A stretch of DNA of 64,000 nt, taken from NCBI GenBank assembly GCA_045106935.1, contig JBGCFN010000017.1, positions 1 to 64,000 of the forward strand. The letters run 5' to 3'. A program made the translations under genes and the position numbers. Below the pieces are notes generated by a model that was given only the letters and a program-made list of their open reading frames with translations, had not been told where the DNA came from and did not search any database. Of the stretch, positions 1 through 8,567 are shown piece by piece. The DNA is from UBA1858 sp045106935 (GTDB lineage Bacteria; Pseudomonadota; Gammaproteobacteria; UBA4575). How positions within the stretch are numbered: position 1 is the first letter of the stretch; every line of letters starts with the position of its first letter.

Positions 1-1
1 A

Positions 2-130
2 TTAAAATCACCACTGAAAGATCGTCAGTGGTTCGTTAGTGGTGCATTAGTAGTGATTGGCAGCATGATATTTGGCATCATTCTGACCAGAATCCCATGG
101 CAACGTAAGAAAAAGTGGAATCAGCTTTAA
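2..130 (+). CDS. C-terminal end of a TIGR04211/YgiM-like SH3 membrane protein (partial)
   Basis: Only the last 42 codons are inside the window; the gene begins before position 1. The visible tail has a charged lead-in, one hydrophobic membrane segment (roughly residues 10-30 of the visible part) and a very basic end with Arg, Lys and Trp residues. In the TIGR04211 (E. coli YgiM) family an N-terminal signal peptide and SH3 domain are followed by a coiled coil and exactly this kind of C-terminal TM anchor with a basic tail. The SH3 domain itself is not visible, so the family call rests on the tail alone. Confidence 0.55.
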   Translation, partial: LKSPLKDRQWFVSGALVVIGSMIFGIILTRIPWQRKKKWNQL

Positions 131-161
131 TCAAGCAAAGCTCTATAATCTAGGCAACAAT

Positions 162-500
162 TCAGCAGTTAGAAATAACAAAAAATTTCTTAAATGAACT
201 GTTAATGGTCCAGGTTGATTTGACGCCTTTGTCAAAAGAAATAATATCCCCGGCTGTCACGTTAATGGTGTCACCATCAGCCAGCTGAATAGAAAGAGAT
301 CCTTCAATAATATGAAATATCTCATCGCCTGGGAATTCATAATCAAAAGTCATTGGCTCGCAACGCCATAGGCCTGAATACGTCGGTGCACCCGCTGAGT
401 TCTCCGTGCTTAACCAATGCACTTCACCAGCTTGTTTATCTCCCACCATGAATGGCTCATAGTTGTCAGTTGATAATGATGATTTAGTATATGTGCTCAT
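162..500 (-). CDS. Cupin domain protein (cupin_3/DUF861-like)
   Basis: A 112-residue single-domain protein that fits one small beta-barrel of the cupin_3 (DUF861) type. The core is residues 45-98: a Trp-Arg-Cys strand, then Phe-Pro-Gly-Asp-Glu around 56-60, His63, an Ile-Glu-Gly-Ser turn near 65-68, and a Gly-Asp turn at 84-85. This matches the family pattern in which a glycine-rich loop and a Gly-Asp pair bracket the barrel. The full metal-ligand set of metal cupins is not evident, so a catalytic role is unproven. It starts at an ATG and lies about 125 bp downstream of the DJ-1-like gene on the same strand. Substrate unknown. Confidence 0.75.
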   Translation of the reverse strand: MSTYTKSSLSTDNYEPFMVGDKQAGEVHWLSTENSAGAPTYSGLWRCEPMTFDYEFPGDEIFHIIEGSLSIQLADGDTINVTAGDIISFDKGVKSTWTINSSFKKFFVISNC

Positions 501-592
501 TCGCTTAACCTTGTTTAGTATATATATCTATAGTATATCGTTGCATCGGTTAGACCAAGATTTTTAATGCTTTGAGTCGTGAGTCTGCAAAG

Positions 593-610
593 GTCAATTT
601 TATAATTGAC
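593..610. repeat. Perfect 7-bp inverted repeat upstream of the cupin gene
   Basis: GTCAATT and AATTGAC flank a 4-base loop. The element lies just past the stop of the DJ-1-like gene and 93 bp before the cupin start, both on the minus strand. Neither side has a T-run, so it is not a classical terminator. It could be an operator or a processed hairpin; function is not shown. Confidence 0.4.
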
Positions 611-625
611 TACTCATGGTTGAAT

Positions 626-1306
626 CTAAAGCTTTAATGTATTGATTAAAGCGTCAGCGACTGCAGCTGACGATGCAGGGTTTTGACCAGTAATTAGCAA
701 TCCATCTACAACTGCTAGTGATTGCCAGTCATCTGTCTTTTGATAAATGCCACCCAATTTGGTCAACTGGTCCTCAAGCAAATAAGGCACTACATCAGTT
801 AAATTGACAGCTGCTTCTTCAGAATTACTAAAGGCTGTAATTTTCTTATTCTTTATAATGAATTCACCATGCTTATCTTTTACTTTCAATAAAACTGCAG
901 GCGCATGACAAACTGCTGCGACTGGTTTCTCAGCAGCAATGAAATTTTCAATTAATGAGATAGAATCTTGGTTGTTATATAAGTCCCATAATGGACCATG
1001 GCCACCGGGATAAAAAACTGCATCAAAATCTTCAACTTTCATCTCGCTTAATTTATGGGTATTGGCTAAGGCATGTTGAGCGATTTCATCATTATCGAAT
1101 CGATGAGTGTCATCAGTTTGAGAATCAGGTTCATGGCTTTTGGGATCAAGTGGAGGTTGACCCCCAAGCGGAGAAGCTAAGATAACCGATGCTCCGGCAT
1201 CTTTAAGATGGTAGTAAGGACTTGCTAATTCTTCTAGCCAGAAACCTGTTTTTGTATTGGTATCACCCAGTTGATCGTGCGAGGTTAAGACGATTAACAC
1301 TTTCAT
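626..1306 (-). CDS. DJ-1/PfpI family type 1 glutamine amidotransferase-like protein (Hsp31-like)
   Basis: A 226-residue, single-domain DJ-1/PfpI protein. The nucleophile elbow Ala-Val-Cys-His-Ala gives Cys133 with His134 next to it, and Glu25/Glu26 lie where the family keeps the acidic residue that activates the cysteine. An Asp-Ala-Val-Phe-Tyr-Pro-Gly-Gly-His-Gly strand-loop at about 95-104 is typical of the Hsp31-like subgroup, whose members act as stress chaperones, glyoxalases or deglycases. No signal peptide, so cytoplasmic. Which of these activities applies cannot be told from sequence. It is divergent from the DUF4399 gene and upstream of the cupin gene on the same strand. Confidence 0.85.
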   Translation of the reverse strand: MKVLIVLTSHDQLGDTNTKTGFWLEELASPYYHLKDAGASVILASPLGGQPPLDPKSHEPDSQTDDTHRFDNDEIAQHALANTHKLSEMKVEDFDAVFYPGGHGPLWDLYNNQDSISLIENFIAAEKPVAAVCHAPAVLLKVKDKHGEFIIKNKKITAFSNSEEAAVNLTDVVPYLLEDQLTKLGGIYQKTDDWQSLAVVDGLLITGQNPASSAAVADALINTLKL

Positions 1307-1605
1307 TGCAACTCTCTTATCAGGTTAGTATTGGTTATTGAGAAACTGTATGTTATCGATTAGCAAAGTAACTAACAGTAATGGTAGTGTCGTTATTATA
1401 CGTAACTTGGGTTGCATCCATATTAATTGTTTGGAGTAGGCATATATTTATTGTGCTTATTGTCTTGTCATTTATAAAAATGAACCTAAGCATGATTCTA
1501 TAACCTTAATGTATATGTAGAGTTTTCTGTTATTCATTTAGATTATATACTGCTAAGATCAAACAGAATGATTCTATGATTGTTAATTTATTTGAGGGAA
1601 AGTTA
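1307..1605. other. Divergent intergenic region, no gene seen
   Basis: About 300 AT-rich bases between the DJ-1-like gene (minus) and the DUF4399 gene (plus). It must hold both promoters, but no clear -35/-10 pair, operator palindrome or RNA gene stood out. In-frame codons from 1576 precede the preferred ATG at 1606; that stretch is treated as untranslated. Confidence 0.4.
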
Positions 1606-2031
1606 ATGTCTCGTTTATTGTTAAGTTTATTTGTCTTGGGGTTGAGTGCGGCTATACATGCAGACAGCAGTTTGATCTCTAAAGCCGCGCCGGATGCTAA
1701 AGTGTATTTTATTGAACCTGCTGACGGTGCTGTCGTTGGGCAAACGTTTTCAGTTAAATTTGGTTTAAGTGGGATGGGTGTGGCGCCTGCGGGAACTGAT
1801 CGTGAACATACAGGTCACCATCATATTTTAATTGATATGGAAGCATTGCCAGATATGACCATGCCATTGCCTGCTAATGACCATGTTAAGCACTTTGGAG
1901 GTGGTCAAACAGAAACGACGTTGACGTTAACACCAGGGACTCACACGCTACAGTTGTTGCTGGGTAATCATCTTCATATTCCGCATGACATGCCGGTCAT
2001 GTCTGAAAAGATCACCATTACGGTTGAATAA
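1606..2031 (+). CDS. DUF4399 domain-containing exported protein
   Basis: A 141-residue protein with a clean signal peptide (Met-Ser-Arg, then a Leu-rich core, cleavage after Ile-His-Ala near residue 19). The mature part is a DUF4399 domain: a strand reading Val-Tyr-Phe-Ile-Glu-Pro-Ala-Asp-Gly, then a His-rich Thr-Gly-His-His-His loop and a final Leu-Gly-Asn-His-Leu-His motif. Family members are small periplasmic proteins of unknown function. The start at 1606 is chosen over the in-frame ATG at 1576 because GAGGGAAAG sits just upstream of it and the signal peptide begins there. The histidines could bind metal, but this is inference. Confidence 0.8.
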   Translation: MSRLLLSLFVLGLSAAIHADSSLISKAAPDAKVYFIEPADGAVVGQTFSVKFGLSGMGVAPAGTDREHTGHHHILIDMEALPDMTMPLPANDHVKHFGGGQTETTLTLTPGTHTLQLLLGNHLHIPHDMPVMSEKITITVE

Positions 2032-2062
2032 GCAGTTCGCGTAGTTTCGTCAGCATTAAAAA

Positions 2063-2085
2063 AGGCGGCAAAAGGTTTGCCGCCT
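2063..2085 (-). terminator. Rho-independent terminator downstream of nrdB
   Basis: A GC-rich stem (GGCGGCAAA paired with TTTGCCGCC, 3-base loop) that, read on the minus strand, is followed by a run of six T residues. It lies about 70 bp past the nrdB stop and between convergent genes. On the plus strand the T-run is lacking, so it mainly serves nrdAB. Confidence 0.75.
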
Positions 2086-2093
2086 AAGCTTTA

Positions 2094-2107
2094 CCACCGT
2101 GCGGTGG
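2094..2107. repeat. Short GC hairpin between nrdB and the DUF4399 gene
   Basis: CCACC and GGTGG pair across a four-base loop. It is the middle one of three hairpins in 85 bp downstream of nrdB. It has no T-run; it may stabilise the 3' end of either transcript. Confidence 0.4.
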
Positions 2108-2125
2108 CCCCATAACGCTGTGTAA

Positions 2126-2147
2126 AAAGCTACTTCATTGGTAGCTT
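2126..2147 (-). terminator. First hairpin/terminator past the nrdB stop
   Basis: On the minus strand AAGCTAC, a 7-base loop and GTAGCTT are followed by further T residues, starting 10 bp after the nrdB stop codon. It is AT-richer and probably weaker than the hairpin at 2063-2085. Confidence 0.5.
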
Positions 2148-2156
2148 ATTGTATGG

Positions 2157-3380
2157 TTACCAAACTAGCGCGCCGCCAGTTTGGTATTCAGTAACACGCG
2201 TTTCAAAAAAGTTCTTTTCTTTCTTCAGGTCTAATACTTCAGACATCCATGGGAATGGATTGCTGACGCCAGGGTATTGCTCGGGTAAACCAATCTGAGA
2301 ACAACGACGGTTAGCAATAAACTGAAGATACTCGGCAAACATGTTGGCGTTTAAACCCAGGATGCCGCGTGGCATGGTGTCTTGTGCATATTGAATCTCA
2401 AGCTCTACTGCATCAGTAATCAACTTGGTCATTTCCTGTTGGAATTCAGTACCCCAAAGATGAGGGTTTTCCACTTTGATTTGGTTGATCACGTCGATGC
2501 CGAAGTTCATGTGCATAGACTCATCACGTAAAATGTATTGGAACTGCTCAGCAACGCCTGTCATTTTATTGCGACGGCCCATTGAGAGAATTTGCACAAA
2601 CCCGACGTAGAAGAAAATGCCTTCAAAGACAACGTAGAAAGCAATTAAATCGCGTAGTAAACGTTGGTCCATTTCCGGGGTGCCGGTAGCGAAATGCGGA
2701 TCACCTAAACTTTGTGTAAAAGGTAATGCCCATTCTGCTTTCTTAGCGACGGCAGGCACTTCACGATACATGTTAAATACTTCGCCTTCATCTAAACCTA
2801 AAGACTCAATGCAGTACTGGTAAGCATGTGTGTGTACGGCTTCTTCAAATGCTTGACGCAATAAATACTGACGGCATTCAGGGTTAGTGATGTGCTTATA
2901 AACCGCTAACACTAAGTTGTTCGCGACCAGTGAGTCTGCTGTAGAAAAGAAACCTAGGTTACGTTTGATGACAGTACGCTCATCTTCGGTTAATCCATTG
3001 GGATCTTTCCAAAGCGCGATGTCTTGCGTCATGTTGATTTCTTGAGGCATCCAGTGATTAGCACAACCGTCTAGATACTTTTGCCATGCCCACTCATACT
3101 TGAAAGGGACTAACTGATTAAGATCAGCGCGGCAGTTAATGATCTTTTTGTCATCAACGCGAATACGTGCGGCACCCATTTCGATGTTTTCAAGCCCTGT
3201 TGCGCCAGTATCTGTTTCAACCGTGGTTGCATTCTCGGGAACAGCGCTAGGTGCGGGTGCGGGTGGAATAGTTTCATTGAGTGTCGGTGCATCAGCGACA
3301 ATGTCTGCTGAAGGCATGTTAGCAATCGCGTCTTGTTCTGCAGAATTTGCTTCTGCTAAGGGGTCATCCCAATTGAACAT
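2157..3380 (-). CDS. nrdB: Class Ia ribonucleoside-diphosphate reductase, beta subunit
   Basis: The radical-generating small subunit of aerobic ribonucleotide reductase, 407 residues. All di-iron ligands are visible: Asp149, Glu180, His183 (Glu-x-x-His), Glu253, Glu287 and His290. The tyrosyl-radical residue lines up as Tyr187, seven residues after Glu180 as in E. coli (Glu115/Tyr122), so this is a true tyrosyl-radical enzyme. About the first 70 residues are an extra Ala/Pro/Thr-rich, low-complexity segment before the conserved core begins near Arg72. The gene follows nrdA on the same strand after a 154-bp gap and ends at a cluster of hairpins. It acts with NrdA to make dNDPs. Confidence 0.96.
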   Translation of the reverse strand: MFNWDDPLAEANSAEQDAIANMPSADIVADAPTLNETIPPAPAPSAVPENATTVETDTGATGLENIEMGAARIRVDDKKIINCRADLNQLVPFKYEWAWQKYLDGCANHWMPQEINMTQDIALWKDPNGLTEDERTVIKRNLGFFSTADSLVANNLVLAVYKHITNPECRQYLLRQAFEEAVHTHAYQYCIESLGLDEGEVFNMYREVPAVAKKAEWALPFTQSLGDPHFATGTPEMDQRLLRDLIAFYVVFEGIFFYVGFVQILSMGRRNKMTGVAEQFQYILRDESMHMNFGIDVINQIKVENPHLWGTEFQQEMTKLITDAVELEIQYAQDTMPRGILGLNANMFAEYLQFIANRRCSQIGLPEQYPGVSNPFPWMSEVLDLKKEKNFFETRVTEYQTGGALVW

Positions 3381-3419
3381 TTGGTGGTTCTCCTAATTAT
3401 TATAGTGATAACAGAGATG

Positions 3420-3447
3420 GCGTTGCTGCGATGATGGCGAGCAACGC
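3420..3447. repeat. 8-bp inverted repeat in the nrdA-nrdB spacer
   Basis: GCGTTGCT and AGCAACGC are perfectly complementary across 12 bases. The hairpin sits in the 154-bp spacer about 40 bp upstream of the nrdB start. No T-run follows on the minus strand, so it looks more like an mRNA-stability or processing element than a terminator. Confidence 0.45.
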
Positions 3448-3534
3448 TGTCTCCTATGTACAGGGCGCTTGTGGCACCCTTTCTCCTCTAGTTGCGTTTC
3501 CGCAAATTCTCTACTCTCTACTGGCCTACAGTAT

Positions 3535-6438
3535 TTACTGGCAAGCTTCGCAGTCAGGGTCAAGCAATGAACATGCGCTAGGTGCGCTGCTGCCATTGGT
3601 TTGGCTTGATTCAGATTGTTGTACTGCGTTGAGTTTGCCTTCTTCATGATTTTCCATGGTGCTCTTCTCGACGTGAGTCGCGCCCATAGAACGTAGGTAG
3701 TATGTTGTTTTTAATCCGCGCACCCAGGCTAATTTATATAAGTTATCCATCTTCTGTCCGGATGGCTCAGCCATATATAAGTTGAGTGACTGTGCTTGAT
3801 CAATCCACTTTTGGCGGCGTGAGGCAGCTTCAATTAACCAGCGTGGGTCAATTTCAAATGCGGTTCTGTAAACATTTTTAACTTCGTCAGGAACACGATC
3901 AATATTTTGAACACTACCGTCATAGTATTTAAGGTCATTGATCATCACGTTATCCCATAAGTTATGACGCTTAAGATCAGAGATGAGATACGGATTAGAG
4001 ACGGTAAACTCACCTGATAAGTTCGATTTAACAAATAGGTTTTGGTAAGTCGGTTCAATACTCTGAGTGACACCACAAATATTAGAAATGGTTGCCGTTG
4101 GCGCAATGGCCATGGTGTTTGAGTTACGAATACCGACAGACTTCACGCGTGCACGTAACGCTTCCCAATCTAATGTTGTCGAGCGGTCAACTTTTAAGAA
4201 GCCGCCACGTTCTTTCTCGAGCAGATCAACTGAGTCAATCGGTAAAATACCCTGTGACCATAATGAACCTTCATAAGATAAGTAAGCACCACGTTCAGCC
4301 GCAAGGTCAGTGGATGCTTGGATAGAGTAGTAACTGATAGTTTCCATAGACACATCAGCAAACTCAACCGCTTGCTCACTGGCGTAAGGAACGCGTAGCT
4401 TATATAACGCATCCTGGAAGCCCATTAAGCCCAAACCAATTGGACGATGACGCAAGTTAGACGTACGTGCTTTGTTAACACTGTAATAGTTGTAGTCGAT
4501 GACGTTATCGAGCATACGAATGGCAGTGTTAATGGTCTTTTCTAATTTCTCTTTGTCTAGCCCATTCTCTGTGGTGTGAGAGGCTAAATTGACTGAGCCT
4601 AAGTTACATACTGCGATTTCATCATCAGATGTATTTAATGTGATCTCAGTGCATAAGTTAGATGAATGCACTGTACCAATATGGCCTTGTGGCGAACGAA
4701 TGTTGCATGGATCTTTAAATGTGATCCAAGGATGACCTGTTTCGTATAGCATGCCTAACATTTTGCGCCATAGGTCAGCGGCAGGAATTCGTTTGTAGTT
4801 TTTCAACTCTCCTGCATCAGCGAGTTGTTCATACTCACAGTAGCGCGCTTCAAATTTTGCGCCGTATAAGTCATGCAAGTCAGGGGTATCGTCAGGTGAG
4901 AACAATGTCCACTCACCTTTTTCGCTCACACGCTTCATGAATAAATCAGGAATCCAGTTGGCTGTGTTCATGTCATGGGTACGACGACGATCATCACCTG
5001 TGTTCTTGCGTAAGTCTAAGAACTCTTCAATATCTAAATGCCAAGTCTCTAAGTAAGCACACATAGCCCCTTTGCGCTTGCCACCTTGGTTAACAGCGAC
5101 AGCAGTATCGTTAGCTACTTTAAGGAATGGCACAACGCCTTGTGACTTACCGTTAGTTCCCTTGATGTGTGAACCCATAGAACGAACACGAGACCAGTCA
5201 TTTCCCAGGCCGCCTGCAAATTTAGATAGCATCGCGTCATCTTTAATCGCATCAAAGATACCGTGAAGATTGTCAGGAACGGTGGTGAGGTAACACGAAG
5301 ATAACTGAGGACGTAATGTGCCTGAATTAAATAGTGTTGGTGTTGAGCTCATGAAATCAAATGAAGACAATAAACGATAAAACTCAATAGTGCGTTTTTC
5401 GCGTTCTATTTCATTAATGGCTAAGCCCATCGCCACGCGCATAAAGAAAACCTGTGGTAATTCGATACGTGTGCCTTCTTCTGTATGAATGAAGTAACGG
5501 TCATACAGTGTTTGTAAGCCAAGGTAGGTGAACTGATAGTCTCGCGAAGGCTCTAGTGCGGCACCGAGTGCTTTTAGATCATAGTCTTTGGCTAATTTAG
5601 AGTCGATTAACTCTAACGAGGCCGCTTCTTCAATGTATTTTTCAAAGTAGATAGCATACTCAGTATCCATCTCTTTCTGAGTGGCCTGGCTAGGAGTGCC
5701 ATTAATGTGGCTGAGTGCTTCACAGCGGAGATTATCAAGTAATAAACGTGCTGCGACATAGGTGTAATTTGGCTCACGTTCAATCAACGTACGCGCGCTC
5801 ATAGTAACTGCCATGGAGACATCACTTTCAGGGACACCGTCGTATAAATTACGTAGTGTCTCATCAATAATAGGTTGTGCAGAGACGTTCTCTAAATTAA
5901 GACAGGCGTCTTCTACAACAGTATTAAGTCTTTGAATATCAAGAGGTTTTACTGTTCCATTTGCATCGGTAACATTAATCCCAACACTATCAGGTGTGTC
6001 AGTTGTAGATTCGCTGGATTGTTGTTTTTCAGCTCGCTCTAATGCGCGGCGTTCACGGTAAAGGACGTAGTCACGTGCGACTTTATGATGGCCTTCTCGC
6101 ATAAGTGCGAGCTCGACTTGATCTTGGATATCTTCAATATGGAATGTGCCACCATCCGGCTTATTCCGAGTGAGAGCATTCTGTACATGAGTCGCTAGTT
6201 GAGCGACGAGGTCATGCACGCGAGTAGAGGCGGCGGCTTCTCCACCTTCGACTGCTAGAAAGGCTTTTGTGACAGCAATTTTGATTTTGTCGCGGTCAAA
6301 AGTAGTGACTTTCCCATTACGACGAATAACGCGATATTGACCAGGGGCGGTGGACTGTAATTCTAGCTCGCTGGGAGCGTCTGACAGAGGCACAGCGGGG
6401 CCATTTTCATGAGTTGTAGTAGTGTTATTAGATTGCAT
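3535..6438 (-). CDS. nrdA: Class Ia ribonucleoside-diphosphate reductase, alpha subunit
   Basis: The catalytic large subunit, 967 residues. Two ATP-cone modules can be seen at the N-terminus: one beginning with Arg-Arg-Asn-Gly-Lys near residue 39 and a second near 155-235. This suggests dATP feedback control of activity and makes the protein longer than E. coli NrdA. The catalytic barrel follows, with the Ser-Ser-Cys-Tyr-Leu disulfide cysteine, the Asn-Leu-Cys-Thr-Glu active-site loop (thiyl Cys and Glu) and the partner cysteine in Cys-Asn-Leu-Gly-Ser. The C-terminus ends in Asp-Cys-Glu-Ala-Cys-Gln, the redox pair that reduces the active site. Two NrdR-like boxes lie upstream. Confidence 0.96.
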   Translation of the reverse strand: MQSNNTTTTHENGPAVPLSDAPSELELQSTAPGQYRVIRRNGKVTTFDRDKIKIAVTKAFLAVEGGEAAASTRVHDLVAQLATHVQNALTRNKPDGGTFHIEDIQDQVELALMREGHHKVARDYVLYRERRALERAEKQQSSESTTDTPDSVGINVTDANGTVKPLDIQRLNTVVEDACLNLENVSAQPIIDETLRNLYDGVPESDVSMAVTMSARTLIEREPNYTYVAARLLLDNLRCEALSHINGTPSQATQKEMDTEYAIYFEKYIEEAASLELIDSKLAKDYDLKALGAALEPSRDYQFTYLGLQTLYDRYFIHTEEGTRIELPQVFFMRVAMGLAINEIEREKRTIEFYRLLSSFDFMSSTPTLFNSGTLRPQLSSCYLTTVPDNLHGIFDAIKDDAMLSKFAGGLGNDWSRVRSMGSHIKGTNGKSQGVVPFLKVANDTAVAVNQGGKRKGAMCAYLETWHLDIEEFLDLRKNTGDDRRRTHDMNTANWIPDLFMKRVSEKGEWTLFSPDDTPDLHDLYGAKFEARYCEYEQLADAGELKNYKRIPAADLWRKMLGMLYETGHPWITFKDPCNIRSPQGHIGTVHSSNLCTEITLNTSDDEIAVCNLGSVNLASHTTENGLDKEKLEKTINTAIRMLDNVIDYNYYSVNKARTSNLRHRPIGLGLMGFQDALYKLRVPYASEQAVEFADVSMETISYYSIQASTDLAAERGAYLSYEGSLWSQGILPIDSVDLLEKERGGFLKVDRSTTLDWEALRARVKSVGIRNSNTMAIAPTATISNICGVTQSIEPTYQNLFVKSNLSGEFTVSNPYLISDLKRHNLWDNVMINDLKYYDGSVQNIDRVPDEVKNVYRTAFEIDPRWLIEAASRRQKWIDQAQSLNLYMAEPSGQKMDNLYKLAWVRGLKTTYYLRSMGATHVEKSTMENHEEGKLNAVQQSESSQTNGSSAPSACSLLDPDCEACQ

Positions 6439-6520
6439 TAAGACTCTCTTGGAACTTTATGATTATTTATAGATTTTTTTATTTTCAAGGGAGCGACATT
6501 CCATGTCTCCCAACCGACGA

Positions 6521-6568
6521 ACACTATAAGTTGAGGTAGGAGGAGTCGTCAACCCCAATATGTTGTGG
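6521..6568. promoter_or_regulatory. Pair of NrdR boxes upstream of nrdA
   Basis: Two 16-bp elements begin at 6521 (ACACTATAAGTTGAGG) and 6553 (CCCCAATATGTTGTGG). Each matches the palindromic NrdR consensus (ACAC-W-ATATAT-W-GTGT) at about 12 of 16 positions. Their starts are 32 bp apart, about three helical turns, which is the standard NrdR box spacing. They lie 83-130 bp upstream of the nrdA ATG, so repression of nrdAB by NrdR is the natural reading. The divergent ABC exporter gene starts 190 bp away on the other side. Confidence 0.7.
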
Positions 6569-6758
6569 ATAGAGGTGTCAGTAAGCTGTGGATAACTTGT
6601 GTAATGGACAACCTGAAATAAAAATAATGTGTACTATCGAGCACTTACGATTTTTAAGTAAAAGTGAAGTGAGCAAGAATTAGTTGATCAAGTTAAATAG
6701 AAATTTTTTATTAATTTGATGAGTCAAAAATTATAGTGAAAAGGGATAAAAAAGAGTC
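6569..6758. other. Divergent nrdA / ABC-exporter spacer, remainder
   Basis: About 190 AT-rich bases between the NrdR boxes and the exporter start. No ORF, RNA gene or clear promoter pair was recognised. AAAGGGATAAAAAAGAG just before the ATG at 6759 offers a purine-rich ribosome-binding region. Confidence 0.35.
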
Positions 6759-8561
6759 ATGAAGGGAATCCACGCGCGGACGGAAGATCCGCATACAACA
6801 CGTACAGATTGGAAAAATTTGCGACGTCTTTTTCCTTATCTTTGGGAGTTCCGTGGGCGCATATTATTAGCCTTAGCCTGCTTAATCGCGGCTAAGGTCG
6901 CCACGGTGGCGGTGCCTTTGGTGTTGAAACATATTGTTGACTCACTCGATATGGAAAATATCGTCTTGCAACTGCCGATTGTGTTGTTACTAGGCTATGG
7001 CGCACTACGCCTATCCACCGGATTATTTAATGAACTACGCGATGTGTTTTTTGCTCGTGCGCGTTTTCATGCCATCAGGCGCTTATCCTCAGAAGTGTTG
7101 GCCCATTTGCATCAGTTATCGCTACGCTTTCACTTAGATCGCCGTACTGGCTCTGTGACACGGGATTTGGAGCGTGGCACCCAAAGCCTCAGCTCTTTAT
7201 CCAATTATTTTGTATTTATAGTTATCCCTACCGTATTTGAGATCCTGTTGGTGACTGGGATCTTATTTAGCTCTTATAACGTTCAATTCACTTTCATCAC
7301 GTTAAGTACCGTTATTGTTTATGTTGTGTTCACTGTCTTGTTTACTAACTGGCGTATGCATTATCGCCATTTGGCGAACAAACTAGATTCACAGGCACAT
7401 TCGCAAGCCGTAGATAGTTTGCTTAATTATGAAACGGTGAAATATTTCAATAATGAAAAATACGAGGTTGATCGATACGCCAATACCTTAAGTGATTGGG
7501 AGCAGGCCTCGGTAAAAAGCACGTTCACAATGTCGCTGTTAAATTTTGGTCAGGCCGTGATAGTTGCCTTAGGGGTGACAGGAATCATGATATTTGCAGC
7601 GAAGGGTGTCGTGACAGGCGAGATGACAATTGGCGACTTGGTGTTGGTCAATGCATTAATGCTGCAATTATTTGTGCCTATGAATATGTTGGGGATTGTT
7701 TATCGGCAGATCACTTATTCGCTTGCTGATATGGATTTGTTAGCAAAATTGTTAGAAGAATCTCCAGAAGTACAAGATCGACCTAATGCAAAACAATTAA
7801 ACATTACCCAAGGGGCGATTCAATTCAACGAAGTGAGTTTTTCATATACGCCTGAACGAAAAATTCTAGATAACGTCTCCTTAGCAATTCAACCGGGTGA
7901 GAAAGTCGCGGTGGTAGGGCCATCCGGGTCAGGTAAGTCAACAATTGCGCGCCTGCTGTTTAGATTTTATGACGTGAACCAAGGCGGTATTTATGTGGAT
8001 GGCAAAAATATTGCTCACTGTAGTCAAGATAGCTTGCGTCACTACGTGAGTATGGTGCCACAAGATACAATGCTGTTTAACGAAACTATTCGTTTTAATA
8101 TTCAGTATGGCAATCCCCAGGCAAGCGAGAGCGAGCTGGAACAAGCAGTCTCATTAGCAAATTTGGATAAGCTAATCGCAAAACTACCAGAGGGGTTAGA
8201 TACAGTGGTTGGTGAGCGTGGGTTGAAATTGTCTGGTGGAGAAGTGCAACGTGTCGCCATTGCACGTGCAATATTAAAGAAACCCAAAATCATTGTGTTT
8301 GATGAAGCAACATCGAGTTTAGATACAAACACTGAAGTAGCTGTAATGAAGGCAATTCAGGAAGTGACTAAAAATGTTACTTCATTAATGATAGCGCATC
8401 GTTTATCGACGATCGTTGATGCTGATAAAATCTATGTGTTGGAGTCTGGCAAAGTGGTTGAACAAGGGACACACGCTCAACTACTCGCAGGGAATCAGTT
8501 ATACTCACAATTATGGGCCTTACAACAAAAAGACTCTGAAAAAGATAAACCTACCAGTTAA
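6759..8561 (+). CDS. Atm1/HMT1-family (ABCB7-like) ABC exporter
   Basis: A 600-residue half-transporter with the membrane domain first and the ATPase second. About six membrane helices span residues 33-320. The nucleotide-binding domain has Walker A Gly-Pro-Ser-Gly-Ser-Gly-Lys-Ser-Thr (387-395), the signature Leu-Ser-Gly-Gly-Glu (491-495) and Walker B Ile-Ile-Val-Phe-Asp-Glu (511-516). The N-terminal arrangement and the segment around residue 220 (Asn-Tyr-Glu-Thr-Val-Lys-Tyr-Phe-Asn-Asn) are diagnostic of Atm1-type exporters, which export glutathione-linked sulfur or metal conjugates across the inner membrane as homodimers. It is followed after 6 bp by the S24-like gene, so the two are probably co-transcribed. 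Confidence 0.9.
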   Translation: MKGIHARTEDPHTTRTDWKNLRRLFPYLWEFRGRILLALACLIAAKVATVAVPLVLKHIVDSLDMENIVLQLPIVLLLGYGALRLSTGLFNELRDVFFARARFHAIRRLSSEVLAHLHQLSLRFHLDRRTGSVTRDLERGTQSLSSLSNYFVFIVIPTVFEILLVTGILFSSYNVQFTFITLSTVIVYVVFTVLFTNWRMHYRHLANKLDSQAHSQAVDSLLNYETVKYFNNEKYEVDRYANTLSDWEQASVKSTFTMSLLNFGQAVIVALGVTGIMIFAAKGVVTGEMTIGDLVLVNALMLQLFVPMNMLGIVYRQITYSLADMDLLAKLLEESPEVQDRPNAKQLNITQGAIQFNEVSFSYTPERKILDNVSLAIQPGEKVAVVGPSGSGKSTIARLLFRFYDVNQGGIYVDGKNIAHCSQDSLRHYVSMVPQDTMLFNETIRFNIQYGNPQASESELEQAVSLANLDKLIAKLPEGLDTVVGERGLKLSGGEVQRVAIARAILKKPKIIVFDEATSSLDTNTEVAVMKAIQEVTKNVTSLMIAHRLSTIVDADKIYVLESGKVVEQGTHAQLLAGNQLYSQLWALQQKDSEKDKPTS

Positions 8562-8567
8562 CAATAT

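Noticed and set aside
2..37. Inverted repeat CCACTGA/TCAGTGG at the start of the window
   Set aside because: It lies inside the reading frame of the partial membrane protein and can be explained by coding sequence.
1576..1605. Ten extra N-terminal codons for the DUF4399 protein
   Set aside because: They would bury the signal peptide behind a polar segment, and the ribosome-binding site is placed for the ATG at 1606.
3393..3649. Small frames in the nrdA-nrdB spacer
   Set aside because: They overlap the nrdA 3' end out of frame and contain a hairpin; no domain is recognisable.
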